Shown here: positions 50,701 through 61,773 of the stretch, in pieces
Layout of the letters: every line of letters begins with the position of its first letter
How positions within the stretch are numbered: position 1 is the first letter of the stretch
Assembly: GCA_024811115.1 (NCBI GenBank)
Contig: JAKOGH010000911.1
Coordinates: forward strand, 1 to 64,000
From: Terana coerulea
Lineage: Eukaryota; Basidiomycota; Agaricomycetes; Polyporales; Phanerochaetaceae
Reading direction: 5' to 3'
DNA length: 64,000 nt
The notes under the pieces: generated by a model
Database searches by the model: none
What the model was told of the DNA's origin: nothing
The model's input: the letters and a program-made list of their open reading frames with translations, nothing else
Program-made: the position numbers and the translations under genes

Positions 50701-51212
50701 CTATCGAGCTATACGGGAAGGTGCGGCGCGCCGGTGGTGGTGACACAATGTCAGCGTCCGGCTTGGTGCCTGTCACTGAAGATCGCCGGGATGCGACATG
50801 GATTCGTGTATGTACTGCCTTCCTACTTTTGTATTTGTATTGCTCATCTTCTACATAGTACGACATGCTCGTGGATCGAAATGCGCGACGGCGAAATGCT
50901 CCCACAGACTTCGAGATCACCACGTTCTATGGAGAACTGAAGCACATTGTTGTCGTTCACCTCCCAGCATCTCAGGAGCTCGCTCTGGTGGAGCCCACAA
51001 CCCTCATTTTCGCAGATGTTCACTCGTGCAAGGCTGACATTGACGGCCCGTTGGGTGTCCGAATGTACCAAGACATGTCGACGCAGCAGGCTATCGACAT
51101 GACCTGCGTCCAATGCTTAGTCGGCCGTGTCAAGATCGTCACGCAGGGAAGACCTATATGGGCTATAATTCCCGATACCTTTAGGTTGAGGGTCTTACCG
51201 TACGATAGTTGA
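47746..51212 (+). CDS. tnp2-type transposase (CACTA/EnSpm-like)
   Basis: Large transposase of the tnp2 family. It starts MPSLVLCPCCKKHVSKQTRS, an N-terminal Cys/His zinc-finger-like segment. After an acidic region the core follows: CPKSCCCYVGPYADLQSCP (Cys-rich), TYIPVIPRLIAMYRNPEMAR, RDLALGLSTDGFGPFKRRTS, NIICVGVIPGPTKPHDFDSF, GHNGYCPCRMCKITGVQIP and PYDFMHLFWENTIPNLIML. The later part (WAYWAFPMERFCGVIQRHVK, SRRFPFASIDTF) matches the C-terminal region of these proteins. The gene uses a few introns (for example 50504-50559 and one near 50807-50858). The 750-codon central frame is uninterrupted, so this copy may still encode an intact protein. I could not define CACTA termini. Confidence 0.88.
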
Positions 51213-51459
51213 TTAGGGCCCCTGCGATCTTTGCAAGATCTGGCAAACAACGTGGCATTTCACGTGGCCCGCACGTGGCTCCTTCGTTATTGTTCATTTC
51301 CTTACGGCAAACTTGCTCACTGTGCACCGTCTCCATCGCGTCTCATTCCTCTTCCCACCGTATGTGCTACGCCTTCATGTTATGCCGTGCATTTGCGAGG
51401 CCACTGTTCACACCATGGAATCAATCTGTTCTTTCTGAGGATTTCAATCAAGAGGTTTA

Positions 51460-52011
51460 CAGTGTTTTGCATAACAAACGACAGTCGCCGAAATTTCGTC
51501 GCTTGTTTGTCCTGTACAAACATTCCCTTATTAGGTGAAAATGATCGTCACATCCAGAGCTCATGTGTCACTCGTCTTCAGCTCTGGGAGTGCTGCCAAC
51601 AAACCGCCAAGGTGCGTTCAGCAATACACAAGAGGCGGCATAAGAGCATATTAGCTGCGATAAATACCACGATAAACGCCTCAAAATGGGGCCGGCGCTC
51701 TCTGATTTTGGCAGGGACTCGGAATTGGAGCTTTTCGGCCAATTCCGGCTCAATACAGGCGTGATATACACCGTAGCTAATATGCTCTATAATGCACGAG
51801 TTGTAGTCGCACCGTAGAGGACGCTGTAGGTGAACGACAGCAAGCGTAGACTCTAGAGGACACGGTGGAGACACTGGTCGCGACCGTCACGTTGCTCAAG
51901 CCAGGCACGGTGACTGGATGTGACGATCATTTTCACCTAATAAGGGAATATTTGTACAGGACAAACAAGCGACGAAATTTCGGCGACTGTCGTTTGTTAT
52001 GCAAAACACTG
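51460..52011. mobile_element. 552-bp inverted-repeat element with TA target duplication (Tc1/mariner-type MITE)
   Basis: 98-bp terminal inverted repeats (51460-51557 and 51914-52011) are identical except for one base. They start CAGTGTTTTGCATAACAAAC, and the dinucleotide TA flanks both ends (51458-51459, 52012-52013). CAGT termini with TA duplication are typical of Tc1/mariner-like elements. The internal 356 bp encode no transposase, so it must be mobilised in trans. Near-identity of the ends indicates recent insertion or gene conversion. It sits about 250 bases downstream of the tnp2 transposase stop. Confidence 0.88.
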
Positions 52012-52149
52012 TACATAATGCGTGAGGCGGAGTTACTGCTCTAAAGCTGCGCATTGTTATCCCGGATGGTGGGGACTTATTGGTAGTATCGGGCCCTGCT
52101 GCACAAAATGCGGCCTTATAATTTTTGACCGTAGCGGGTACTTGGGCGG

Positions 52150-52340
52150 TGCAATTTACGCAGCAGAGGACGAGGGGTGAAACGGAACTGTGAATTTCGC
52201 CCGATTACATGTACATATTTGGAATTCTACGTAAATTACTGGGCCTGGGAAACTTCACCAAATCGGCCATTTCGCCCGTTCTAGCCCGATTTCCTGGCTA
52301 ATCGGCTAACTTCGGCGACTGTCCCGGCGAATTTCAGGGG
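52150..52340. repeat. Degenerate dispersed repeat, inverted relative to 45880-46130
   Basis: Built from GTGAATTTCGCCCGA, TCTACGTAAATT, TTCACCAAATCGGCC and ATTTCGCCCG-like words shared with 32575-32740, 33540-33680 and, in opposite orientation, 45880-46130. Boundaries are approximate. Confidence 0.4.
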
Positions 52341-52527
52341 ATTTGAACTCTGCAGTGACTGCGACCTTGTGTCCGCTCTACCTGACGACCTTGCCGAACA
52401 CTCTCTGACTGCTCGCTGGCAGCTCGTAACCAACGACATCGACGGCGATCTACCAAGTAGCCGATCTGACGAAGTGCGGTTTCTGGCCGCTAGGGGGAAC
52501 AGCGGGGGAACGTGAAGGTGCGGAGGC

Positions 52528-54748
52528 ATGACGGTGACCATTCGCATTCAGTATAAGGGGGAAGGGGCGAGGAAATTGGCAGCAGAAGAATTTTTGAAGG
52601 ACAGAGAAGCAGAAGGCAAATATGTCGAAGACATGACGAGAGCCCTCAGCATATTTCAGATCCCCGTTCCACCGGACAGCTCGCGGGCAATCTGGAAAAG
52701 TGGCTTCGTCTTGGCCAATTACAACACCACAAGAGACTCTGTGCGTGTTCAAACTCCTCTGATCTTGCAACGCTAATCACCACGGAATCAGGATATGTTC
52801 GAGAGAATATATCGCGGTGCTTTCAGGGCCCAAAGCATTGCATGCAAAGCAACGTTGGACGGCCTTTTCATGTGCGTTATTCTGTAATTTCGAGCCAGTC
52901 AGAGTAAGTACTCATCTATGGCAACAGAAGTTATATCCATCTGTTTGAAAAGTGGGTTTTCCTTGCATATATGCGGCGAACTATTCCTAACACTGCATAT
53001 ATTTGTGCTGTAGCTCTAAGCCGATCCATTTCGGCAACAAGGGACGTCAACGGTCCTTCAGCCCACCTCCCCGTGAGCCGTATAACCGTCAAAGGAGATC
53101 TCAGTCACCCTCTTCGCCTATCCATCGCAACAAGACCTGGGTACGACCCTTGGGCTCGGAGCGTTCTATGCCAACGCTCTCAAACACAGCACATGCTTTC
53201 GACGCTGTAGGCAGCAACCACGTTCAGGGGTCGCTCACTGAGCGGAAGCCTGACGTCAAAAGTGAAAGTACAGCTGAGCCTGATTCACGCGCCGGAAAGA
53301 GCGTACCCTTGGCCCAGGATGCGCAACAAGCCTTGCAGAAACTCGCCGGCTCCAGATCACTACTGGCTTTGTTAGGCCAGGCGCCTGCAAGCAACGATGT
53401 ATGTTGCGTTGTTCCTTCATGATTCGCGCTCTCATACTGCTTACATGTCTAGCCTCCTATCAAGCAGGAGCTTATGTCACCCAAACGCGTAGATCCGCCG
53501 ACTGGTCCACGTTATCTGGCTTCTGGTGATTCAAACAGAAATGGTGTGAACGGACCGTCGATAAGACGTCCCAATAGTCCTACGCGGAGTGTGGACACCA
53601 GCACGTCGAGGGACACACGAGTGTCCGGACTTCCTACTGTTGGACACCGCATCAGTGCGGACTTTCCGAACCTCAAGGATACGAGGAGACGGGCGAGCCC
53701 TCCGCCGCAGAGAGGAAGATCTCGCAGCCCCCAAGCGAGTCGTTACCGAAACGATACGCATTCTCATCTTTCGGGATATCACACCACAGATCGGGGAGAG
53801 CCTTTCATTCAGCGATCGGGAGACCAAACTAGCCCTTACAAACGGCACATCTTCAATTCTGATAGACGAGATACCTCCCCCTGGACTAGAGGGCTCAAGC
53901 GCCCCTTGAGTCCTATTCAGCCGTCTGGCCGTGGTGCTAGCCCGCCCACAAAGAGGCGATACTCAGCGCATGATCACGACGGTTCACGTCCGGAGCCAAT
54001 GCAGGTGGACTCATACACGCGACCGGCTAGTTCGATGTCTGGATATGTGCGCCCTTCCAGTACACAGCCTGTGAGGGCATCTCCCTCCCTTGTATCCTCC
54101 CACGTCAATGGAACGCCAATCGCAGCTTCGAATGCCAGCATGAATGGTGCTGGCGACTCTGCAGGTACGCGTAGCCAGGATGCCATGAACCTGAACCGAG
54201 AGTTGTGGGATGTCCGAAGACAAATCACCGCGCTGAAGGCCAGAGAAGACAGCCTAATGAATAGCCTCAAGGGCATCCGCTCCCCAGAGCTCCCAGAGAG
54301 TGTAGCGATGCCCATCGCGCCAGCGATGGACGAGAGCCTCAAGCGCCTCGAGGCCGAAGTATATTGTACGTACATCTGTGTCCGCTGGAACCAGTGAGCG
54401 GCGGTCGTGGCAGCGCATCGCCTTGCGGGTGCGCTCCCTCGACCGCACAGCTCGCTTTGCGGTCTGTTCCCTGAGCCCGTCCTTACTGTGTTGTGCGTTG
54501 CAGCTTTGCGGCAGCGCCTACAGAGTGAGACCGTCCGCCGGCAGCTCGTCGAGGAGGCCTGTGAGAACGAGCGGCGCCGGCGCAAACACGCGGAGGACCT
54601 TCTGGACGATGCAAGGCGGGAGTCGACGGCGCCGTTGGTCGTCCCGGCGATGATGGACGCATTCGAGCGAATCGCGCAGCTCACCGGAGAAGCCCTCATG
54701 CCCGCCGCGGACAAAGAGCGACCTGTCGCAAAGGTCCAGGCATGGTAG
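52528..54748 (+). CDS. Arg/Ser-rich protein with C-terminal coiled coil and shared DAF motif
   Basis: I do not recognise the family. The start MTVTIRIQYKGEGARKLAAE is at 52528. Exons join cleanly through DMFERIYRGAFRAQSIAC and SYIHLFE to SKPIHFGNKGRQRSFSPPPR. The long middle part (53030-54170) is low complexity, with many Arg-Ser, Ser-Pro and Arg-Arg pairs (RGRSRSPQASR, RGLKRPLSPIQPSG), suggesting a nuclear or RNA-linked protein, which is inference. MNLNRELWDVRRQITALKAR and LRQRLQSETVRRQLVEEACE form a coiled coil. The C-terminus carries PLVVPAMMDAFERIAQLTGE, similar to the end of the protein at 59715-61493. Introns are at 52741-52791 and near 52872, 52948, 53399 and 54367 (the last about 140 nt). 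No frame break was found. Confidence 0.72.
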
Positions 54749-55184
54749 GTCGATCATCTATGCCGTATGCGAGCATACTTTTGCACCTTGTTTGCACATC
54801 CCGTTATCCCGTTATCACACGCATGTTGTATGTACCGTCATCTTGCTCTGGGCTTGATTGTGGGGTTGTACTATTAGTGTAGGCAGGGTTTGAACAGTTC
54901 CCTTTGAAGCTGGACAGAGCAAGTGTACGGCAGAATAGTATTTGTATGTCATATGGACCTATAGCGTGGAGTGACATCCATCAGTTGAGGCGAAAAATAC
55001 AAAGGGTATATCAGGAACAATGGTAACAGCAGTGCAGAGAGGTGCGAATAAACAAGATTCAGCTTGGTTCCCGATGAAACTAGTGACAGTGTGGTTACAT
55101 GGTGTTCAAGTTATTATTAAGGTCCGGAGGTGTAGAATGCAGTAGTCAAAACGGCAACGAGAATTAATTCCGGGTGATAGTAGT
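54749..55184. other. 3' regions of two convergent genes
   Basis: AT-richer spacer between the coiled-coil gene and the kinase gene. No ORF or RNA gene is supported. Confidence 0.5.
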
Positions 55185-58100
55185 TCATTCTTCCTCGTCT
55201 TCATCCTCCTCTACAATGGCCTGGCGGAAGGCATGGCCAGCACGAGTGTTGGGCAGCTGCCGCCGCCCGCCTCGAGTCTCCGGCTGCGTCTCGAACGCAG
55301 TATCGGTAGGCAAAGGCGAGCTTCGCCCCGCAGGCGACCGACCGGTCGCCTTGCGCCCATTCCGCGTCGTCGACGGGTTGGACGTACTCGCTGGCGCAGC
55401 CGCCCGCTTCGACGGAGGTGGCAGCCTAGTGGTGGGACCAGCCCGCGCCGCAGTCGCCATCATGGGAGAGTCCACCGGCTGGCCGAAGGTCATCGAGGAC
55501 TGCGGCGCCGGCATCTGGCCGAGGCCGCCGACGTAACCCGACACGCCGTCGTCGTCTTCATCCACCCAGTCCGACTCATCACCCATGCTCAGCGACTGTC
55601 GTCCCGTAAAGACGTCGCGAATATTGCCCGGCGGAGGCGAGATGGCCAGCACCTCGATGGTCTGCGCCTTGGCGGTTCGGGTTTGCCAACCCGGCGGTTC
55701 CATGCCCCATGATTTCTTCCAGCTCGAGCGACCGATAGAGTGTAGGTAGCTACTCCCGCCAGGGTTGCTAAACGGCGTCTGGCGCTTTTGGGCGAGGAAA
55801 GTGGCACTGCCGTGGTTGGAACGCCGGGGAGCGCCGTCTAGAGTGTCTCTGGCAAAGAAGTTCGTGGGTGAGCTCGCGCCATGACTCCCCTCTTCTTCCT
55901 CTGAGAGCTCGTATAGCGAGGCGTGGCGTGACGACGACAGTGAGTGGTTCGACGACGCCGAGTTGGAGCGCAAGTGCGACTGCTTGTACGACGCACTGGT
56001 GGGAATCTGCCGCACGACCCTTGTTGACGAGCCAGATCCTGCCCGTCGATGGAACTTGGGAAGTGGCGAGGACGTCCGGCCCATGTAGGACCCAGCGGAG
56101 CTTGTTGATGGTGACTTGCGATGTCGTGTCTGCATGGTGAAGCTGTGGACGGACGAAGGTCGAGACTCCGAGTTTGGTGTTTGGGCACCGAACGACCTCC
56201 TACTCGGATCACTGCGCTGTCGGGAGACTGGGGGCATCTGAGAGGTCATGTGTTCTTGGAACGTAGAGGGGTCGAAAGACCCAATCTGTGTTGAAGTGAC
56301 CGATGAACGCTTCGAGTTGACACTGCTCGAACGACGCGAAGACACAGAGCCGCGCTTTGCACGATTCGCAGTTTTTCTTCCGGGGGTAGGCTTCGGCCGC
56401 CCGTTGCTCATACGCCGTTTGACCGTCCCCCTACCCCGCCCTGTGACAGGAGTCGCGCCAGGACTAGTGGGCTGCGGGTAAGCGAGGCTCTGAGGAGCCA
56501 ATGCTGGGGGTCGTTCCTTGCGCTTTCCTTTGGTGTCCTCCTTGAACCACATGCGGAACGCGGTTAGTAGACTGGCGCGATTGCGATTGTTGCCCAACTT
56601 GACAGTATTCTCGCCGATGGTGGACAAATTGCCAAGTGAGCCTCCGGGAGAGTTAGCTGGCGTAGGCGGCGGCGACGCGCGAGGGTTGGTCAATACCCAG
56701 GGAGAACCAACGGTCGCGGATGCAGGGTGCCCATCAATGCTACGTGGGGGCGTTCCTGGCTCATCCTTGGCGGGCTTCAACGGTGGAGATCTGAGTAATT
56801 TGCTAGATCCTGCGTGCGACGAGCGAGATTCCTCCTCACTTCTCAGTCGTTCCTTCTCCTTCTCCTCCTTTACCGCTTCCGAAGACTTCTTTCGCAACAA
56901 GCCTGCGCCCTCAAGAGCAGTAGCCGCTCTTTGCATGATGCTCACACTTCCAGACCGCATCTTGCGTCCCTTCGAACCAGTATCCTTCTCTTTTAGGCTG
57001 CCCCCAGGGGTGGAAGGGTGTGACCCGTTGGCAGCCTCTGAAGGCGTTGCAGCACCTGCTAAAAGAAGGGGATTTGGAGGGGATATTGTGCGCGGAGGCG
57101 TCTCAGGACGCTGCTGCCGTTGGTGTGATTGCGATATCGGTGTGGCAGGAATAAGATGGAACTCGGGCGCAGATAGTTCTGGAGCAGAATGGGCCTGGAC
57201 AAGCGCGGGTGGTATCGGAGAACGACGCTGGCTACCGTTTCGTCCCAGGGAGCGGCTGTGAACGGTCTTCTCGTCACTTTTACGGATAGTATCGTCGTTG
57301 GTGCGTCGTATGGATCCTTTCGACTCGCGGGGACGTGACGGCACCTCTTGCAGGGCTTTATGCTCTGCCTTGCGTTTAAGGATCCACCACAAAGCTCCAG
57401 TAGCATCGCAAGCGTCTGCCAATACTGAATGTACAATTTGACCAGTATCGAAACCCAGGATGCTAAGGCTATTGAGCAAATCTCGCTCAAGAGGGGTTGA
57501 AAATATCAGAGGCGCGGGAGTGCTTAGGAGTGACGAGAAGTCCTGAGGGGGCGAGAGTGGAGTACCGGTGAGTGGTTTCTCGAAGGACGGAGATTCAGGA
57601 TCGGAAAGAGTGGATGAGACAGAACGACGTTTCGTCCGGACAGGAGTCCTCGTAGGCAACGCTGGGGGCTCCTTAAACGATCCAGAGTGGCGGGACGACG
57701 AAGTCGTCCGAGACAAAGATGGTCGTATTGGAGTATCTGATGCTTGCGCTGGGGCATCGCCGGCTTCTTCTTCCCGAACACCGGCCATGGTGGCATGGAT
57801 GTCAAGCGGGGCGACAGCATTGTGACGAAGGGTACTGTCACTCGCTACCCGAGAAAGAGCTGCATCGGCAATGCCCTCCGCAGATGTAGTATCTCGAACC
57901 GGTGAGAAAGGTGAGAATTCGGATGAGGCGGAATGGAATGAAGCGTCCGACGCATCTGAAGACGTAGATACGGGTTGGGACGCCAGAGCAGAGGGCGCGG
58001 AGACAGCAGAGACAAGAGTAGGCGATGCGGATCGTGAATGAGGTGGAGCTAGACTGCTGGAGAAAGTCGGCAGTGAGGAGGCGCTGCTCGGTAGGGAAAA

Positions 58101-59118
58101 CCAAGGATGTGCTAGGATTTGCGCAATAGTTAAACGCTTCGTCGGGTCAACCTGGAGTACGCCCTTCATAAGATCGCGTGCCTCTGTATAAATACGTAAG
58201 TAATACATAAGCAACGCGAGGCTGGCATGTGTTACCGTCAGACAGCCATTCTGGATCCTCGAACACGCCTTTGATGACTTTGGCTTTCATAACAAGCTCG
58301 TCATCGTCATCAAATGGCAGGGTGCCAGTAAGCAGCGTATACAATATGACGCCAAGGGACCAGACGTCCACCTCTGTTGAGATAATGAGCATGCAATTAA
58401 GAGGAATGTGGAAGAGGTAGCTGACCTGGGCCTAGGTATTTTACAGCCTGCAACATTTCTGGGGAAGCATACCCTGTAGTGCCACAGAATGTTTCGAGCA
58501 TCACGCCCCGTTCGAACTCCCTGGTGAAGCCAAAGTCTCCTAGCTTGACGCGACAATGTTCATCAAGCAGAACGTTCTCCAGCTTCAAGTCGCGGTGAAC
58601 AATGCCCTTCCCGTGAATGTAGGCAACAGCTAGACATAGTTGTCCAAAGAACATGCGAGTATCTTCCTCGTTTAGGCGACCCTTCTCTGCTAGGTAATCG
58701 AAGAGCTCCCCTCCAGAGCACAACTCGGTAATGAGCCATATGTTGTTTTCGGTGGCTATCACCTCGTATAGTAGCATCACATGTGGATGATGCAGTTGGC
58801 GGTGGTGATGTATCTCGCGAGTGAGGGAGGCTGACATTGCCTTTGGGATTTGTTTGATAGCGACTCGGGTACCAGTCAAACGGTGTACACCCATGCGCAC
58901 CTTGCCATAGGCTCCTGCGACCCAGGTTCGTATGAGTTGACTCCCAGCAGCAAGGTGGTCTGCTCACCCTCTCCTATGACCTTGCCAAGTGTATAATTCC
59001 CAACGACCCTGATCTTCTGGGAGGAGAGCTCCTTGCCTAGTTCATTGTAGGCGCTGGCTAGTTGGGCCTTGTGGTTTTGAGAAACTGACCCCATCTGGCG
59101 ATGTCCGAGAGCTGACAT
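55185..59118 (-). CDS. CAMK-like Ser/Thr protein kinase with long Ser/Pro-rich tail (Ypl150w-like)
   Basis: The N-terminal kinase domain is followed by about 1000 residues of low-complexity tail. The start MSALGHRQMGSVSQNHKAQL is at 59118. Kinase landmarks are the glycine loop GEGAYGKV (across the first intron), VAIKQIPKA (Lys), HRDLKLENVLL, DFGFTREFERG, CGTTGYASPEML, and DVWSLGVILYTLLTGTLPFD, ending HPWFSLPSS. The GFTRE after DFG and the PFDDDDE stretch resemble the yeast YPL150W kinase group, from memory. The tail has many SP/TP pairs, basic patches (KGRKMRSGSVSIMQRA, GRKTANRAKRGSVSSRR) and an acidic end EEDEDEEE. A 1009-codon frame is open without breaks. Signalling role and substrates cannot be read. 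The gene is divergent from the coiled-coil gene at 59715, sharing about 600 bases of upstream DNA. Confidence 0.85.
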
Positions 59119-59714
59119 AGTAACATTTACAGAGGAAAGAAAGGAACGACGCTGGCGAGAGCCGAGTGGTGGAGGTTGTGGTCAATGTCGTGCACAAGGT
59201 CCTGGTCAAGATCGAAATCCATTTGGCTGTGGACTGCTAGCAGACGCCTGTTACCATCAGATTGATTCTTGTTCTAGTCAGATAAGAGGCGCGTTGTTAC
59301 CAGGGATCAGTAGATTTTGTTATGAGTAACAAACGCCACAAGATCAGGCCGCTGTCATTTCGTAGACGCCCATTCGAGCCGATGAGCCTGGATAGCGTAC
59401 ACGCCTCTCGTTGCCGTTACACCTCCATACACCATCCTACTATCACCTTTCTGCTACAGCGCGATGTCCTGTACGTCGGCGAGCTATACCTGTTTAAATT
59501 CCGCGTTTATTGCGCATCTATAAGGTCATGATGTGTTTGGTTCTCAACGGGCACCCAGCGGATACTATCCGCTGGTCTGAGCAGTTATAACTGTTGTTCG
59601 CTGGGCCTTTTGCGCTGGTGGAGGCTGGCTTTTCATCGAGCACTCTCCTCCGCGCATTCACTCCCGACCACAATCCTCAAAGTAGTACTTCGCGCTACCA
59701 TCACAGTTCTCTAA
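59119..59714. promoter_or_regulatory. Shared upstream region of two divergent genes
   Basis: About 600 bases between the kinase ATG (minus strand) and the coiled-coil protein ATG (plus strand). No coding signal is seen. It must contain both promoters; I saw no clear TATA box. Confidence 0.4.
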
Positions 59715-61493
59715 ATGAGCTTTGTGACCCCTCAGGTGCGTGTTGATATCATACAAAGTCAATCAGAGGACGGTGGCACTCATTTTGAGCTCTTTGATTG
59801 TTCAGCTCCCTATCTCAAGACCACAATCCCCTTTGGACTCTCCACATTCACATCGCCTGCGGCAGCATGACGCAGGGTCTTCTCGACGGAGGAAGCAGGG
59901 TCAACGCGGTGCGCTCTCCGTACACTTATGAGCACCCCAGCGAGGACTAGTCACTCTGCTGAAAACCCTTCCCAAAGATATCTCCACGAATAAATACGCC
60001 GAGAGGGTAAGTTTTTCCATGCTGTGTCGAAGTAAACTGCTTAACCCCTTTCCCGCTACTTCTAGACTTCTATTAAGTCACTGACTCAAGATCGCTCAAG
60101 TCCTACTGTCTCAAATGAATCCAGAAAAGCAGATGATTCAGCACTGTTTCGGCCCAGAAAGCGTACTCGGCGGGGTATGTATTCGCTCGCCGTCGTGACC
60201 GTGAAGTGCTGAACATTCTCCAGAGTCTGGTGAATATACCCATCGGTCGGCGACGAAGACGTCATCGTTAGCGCAAAAGGATGGAATGCGAGAAACTCCG
60301 GTGACTCCGGCGAAGATGATCATGGGAATGCAAGCCTCTGGCACTGCGAAAACACCTACGCCGTCCTCGCCAGCTCGGACAAGCATTGCAGTCCAAACTG
60401 TCAAATTCCTTCCGACTGCACCGAGAAATCACGAGCTATTAGAGAGTACGTCTTTGTCCGTTATCAGTATGACCGTGCTCACGAGCTTGTGAATAGGTCT
60501 TCGTAAAAGCTTAGATGAAGAAACCTCGGCGCGAGAAAGGCGGTCAAAGAAGCTGAAACAGAACATGTTGCATATATGGAATTGCAGAAAGACGTTCTAC
60601 GGCTGAAGAAAGACGTCCATGTTTTCCGCAACGACTTAGCTGACGAAAAGGTTGAACGTCAGAGAGCGGAGAAGGAGGCTGAAACAAACCGTGCTGCGCG
60701 TCTGCAGCTGGAGGAACAAGTCGCCGAACTCAGCAGGGACAAAGCACGGTTGGAGAAACGAGTCGTCGACGGGTATGCATGGATCACGAACGCTACCAAG
60801 TACTACGAGGACCTCAAGGCCCGGACGGATGGTACGATCGCTCAAGCCAGCGAGGCGCGCACACTCGCCGAACGTATGTTGGAAGAGGAGCGTGCCGAAG
60901 TCGCTCGGCTCAAGGCTGCGATCGACGAGGAGAAAGCAGAACGGGATCGTCTGGTGCAGGCGTTGGAAATCGAGACTCTCAGTCGCTCGAGGATAGAGAA
61001 CCTACTCGTGGCGGAGGCAACTGCACGTAACGGTGCCGAGACATCCCTCGCCGCAGAGCGCATGACCCGTAGCAGCTTGGAAAGCAAGGTCGACGAGGAG
61101 AGAAGGGAGCGCGAGCGTCTTGTGCAAGCACTAGAAATCGAGGCACTTGGTCGCTCAACAGCGGAGAAATCGCTCGCGACGGAAACAAGTGCGCGTAACG
61201 ATGTCGAGACTTCCCTCTCCTCTGAGAGCAAGCTCCGCGTTGGCTTGGAATACAAGGTCGATGAGCTCAGAAACTCTTTGGACGCCGAGCACGTCCACGC
61301 GATGGGCCTCGAGAGTATGCTGGAAGCCGAGCAGAGTCGCGCCGAGCAACTCGCTACCCTCGTCAAGCAGTTCAACCGGGAACGAGACGTCCCTCTCACT
61401 GCTCCGGCCGTTCTAGACGCATTCAACCTCATTGCGAACATCACGGACAACGCATTCGTCCACTCCCACACCCGCACTCCCACAACTCCTTAA
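59715..61493 (+). CDS. Coiled-coil protein with internal repeats and C-terminal DAF motif
   Basis: Family unknown. The start MSFVTPQ (59715) is followed by an intron and a basic, Ser-rich N-terminal half (SPLDSPHSHRLRQHD, RSSPTVSNESRKADD, FRPRKRTRR, MRETPVTPAKMIMGMQASG). The C-terminal 300 residues are one long coiled coil (DVLRLKKDVHVFRNDLADEK onward). It contains two copies of a unit of about 52 residues, ERDRLVQALEIETLSRSRIE and ERERLVQALEIEALGRSTAE, each followed by a T(S/A)ARN-type stretch. The end, PLTAPAVLDAFNLIANITDN, resembles the end of the gene at 52528-54748. Two breaks are seen: an in-frame TGA at about 59927-59929 (possibly a short intron), and a frame shift at the AAA run 60536-60538 that one more A would repair. 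Confidence 0.68.
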
Positions 61494-61773
61494 TCTCGTC
61501 CCTTTCATGTGATCACTCCTATTCCCGCATTGGATTTTCCCTACGTTATGCATTCCTAAATAAGTGAGCCCTCTTCCGTAGACTACGCCCTCCTTCTAGA
61601 CCTATCGTAATTCACTGGATCTATCTGTGTATACTTTTTAGCGTTCGTTGGAATATCTCATCAGCTAGATATCCAGGTGCGATGTTGTGTCCATGGACAT
61701 TCAATGATTTGTACATCTTTCGTAAGCTCATTACCCTCCATCAGAAACTTGATTCGCGCTAGTACAGGACCTC

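Noticed and set aside
47746..51212. Classification as a KDZ (Kyakuja-Dileera-Zisupton) transposase
   Set aside because: The conserved blocks (GVIPGP, GHNGYCPCRMCKI, AFPMERFCG) match the tnp2/CACTA family instead.
56518..57261. 247-codon plus-strand frame opposite the kinase tail
   Set aside because: Antisense shadow of the Ser/Pro-rich kinase tail, whose 1009-codon frame is the real one.
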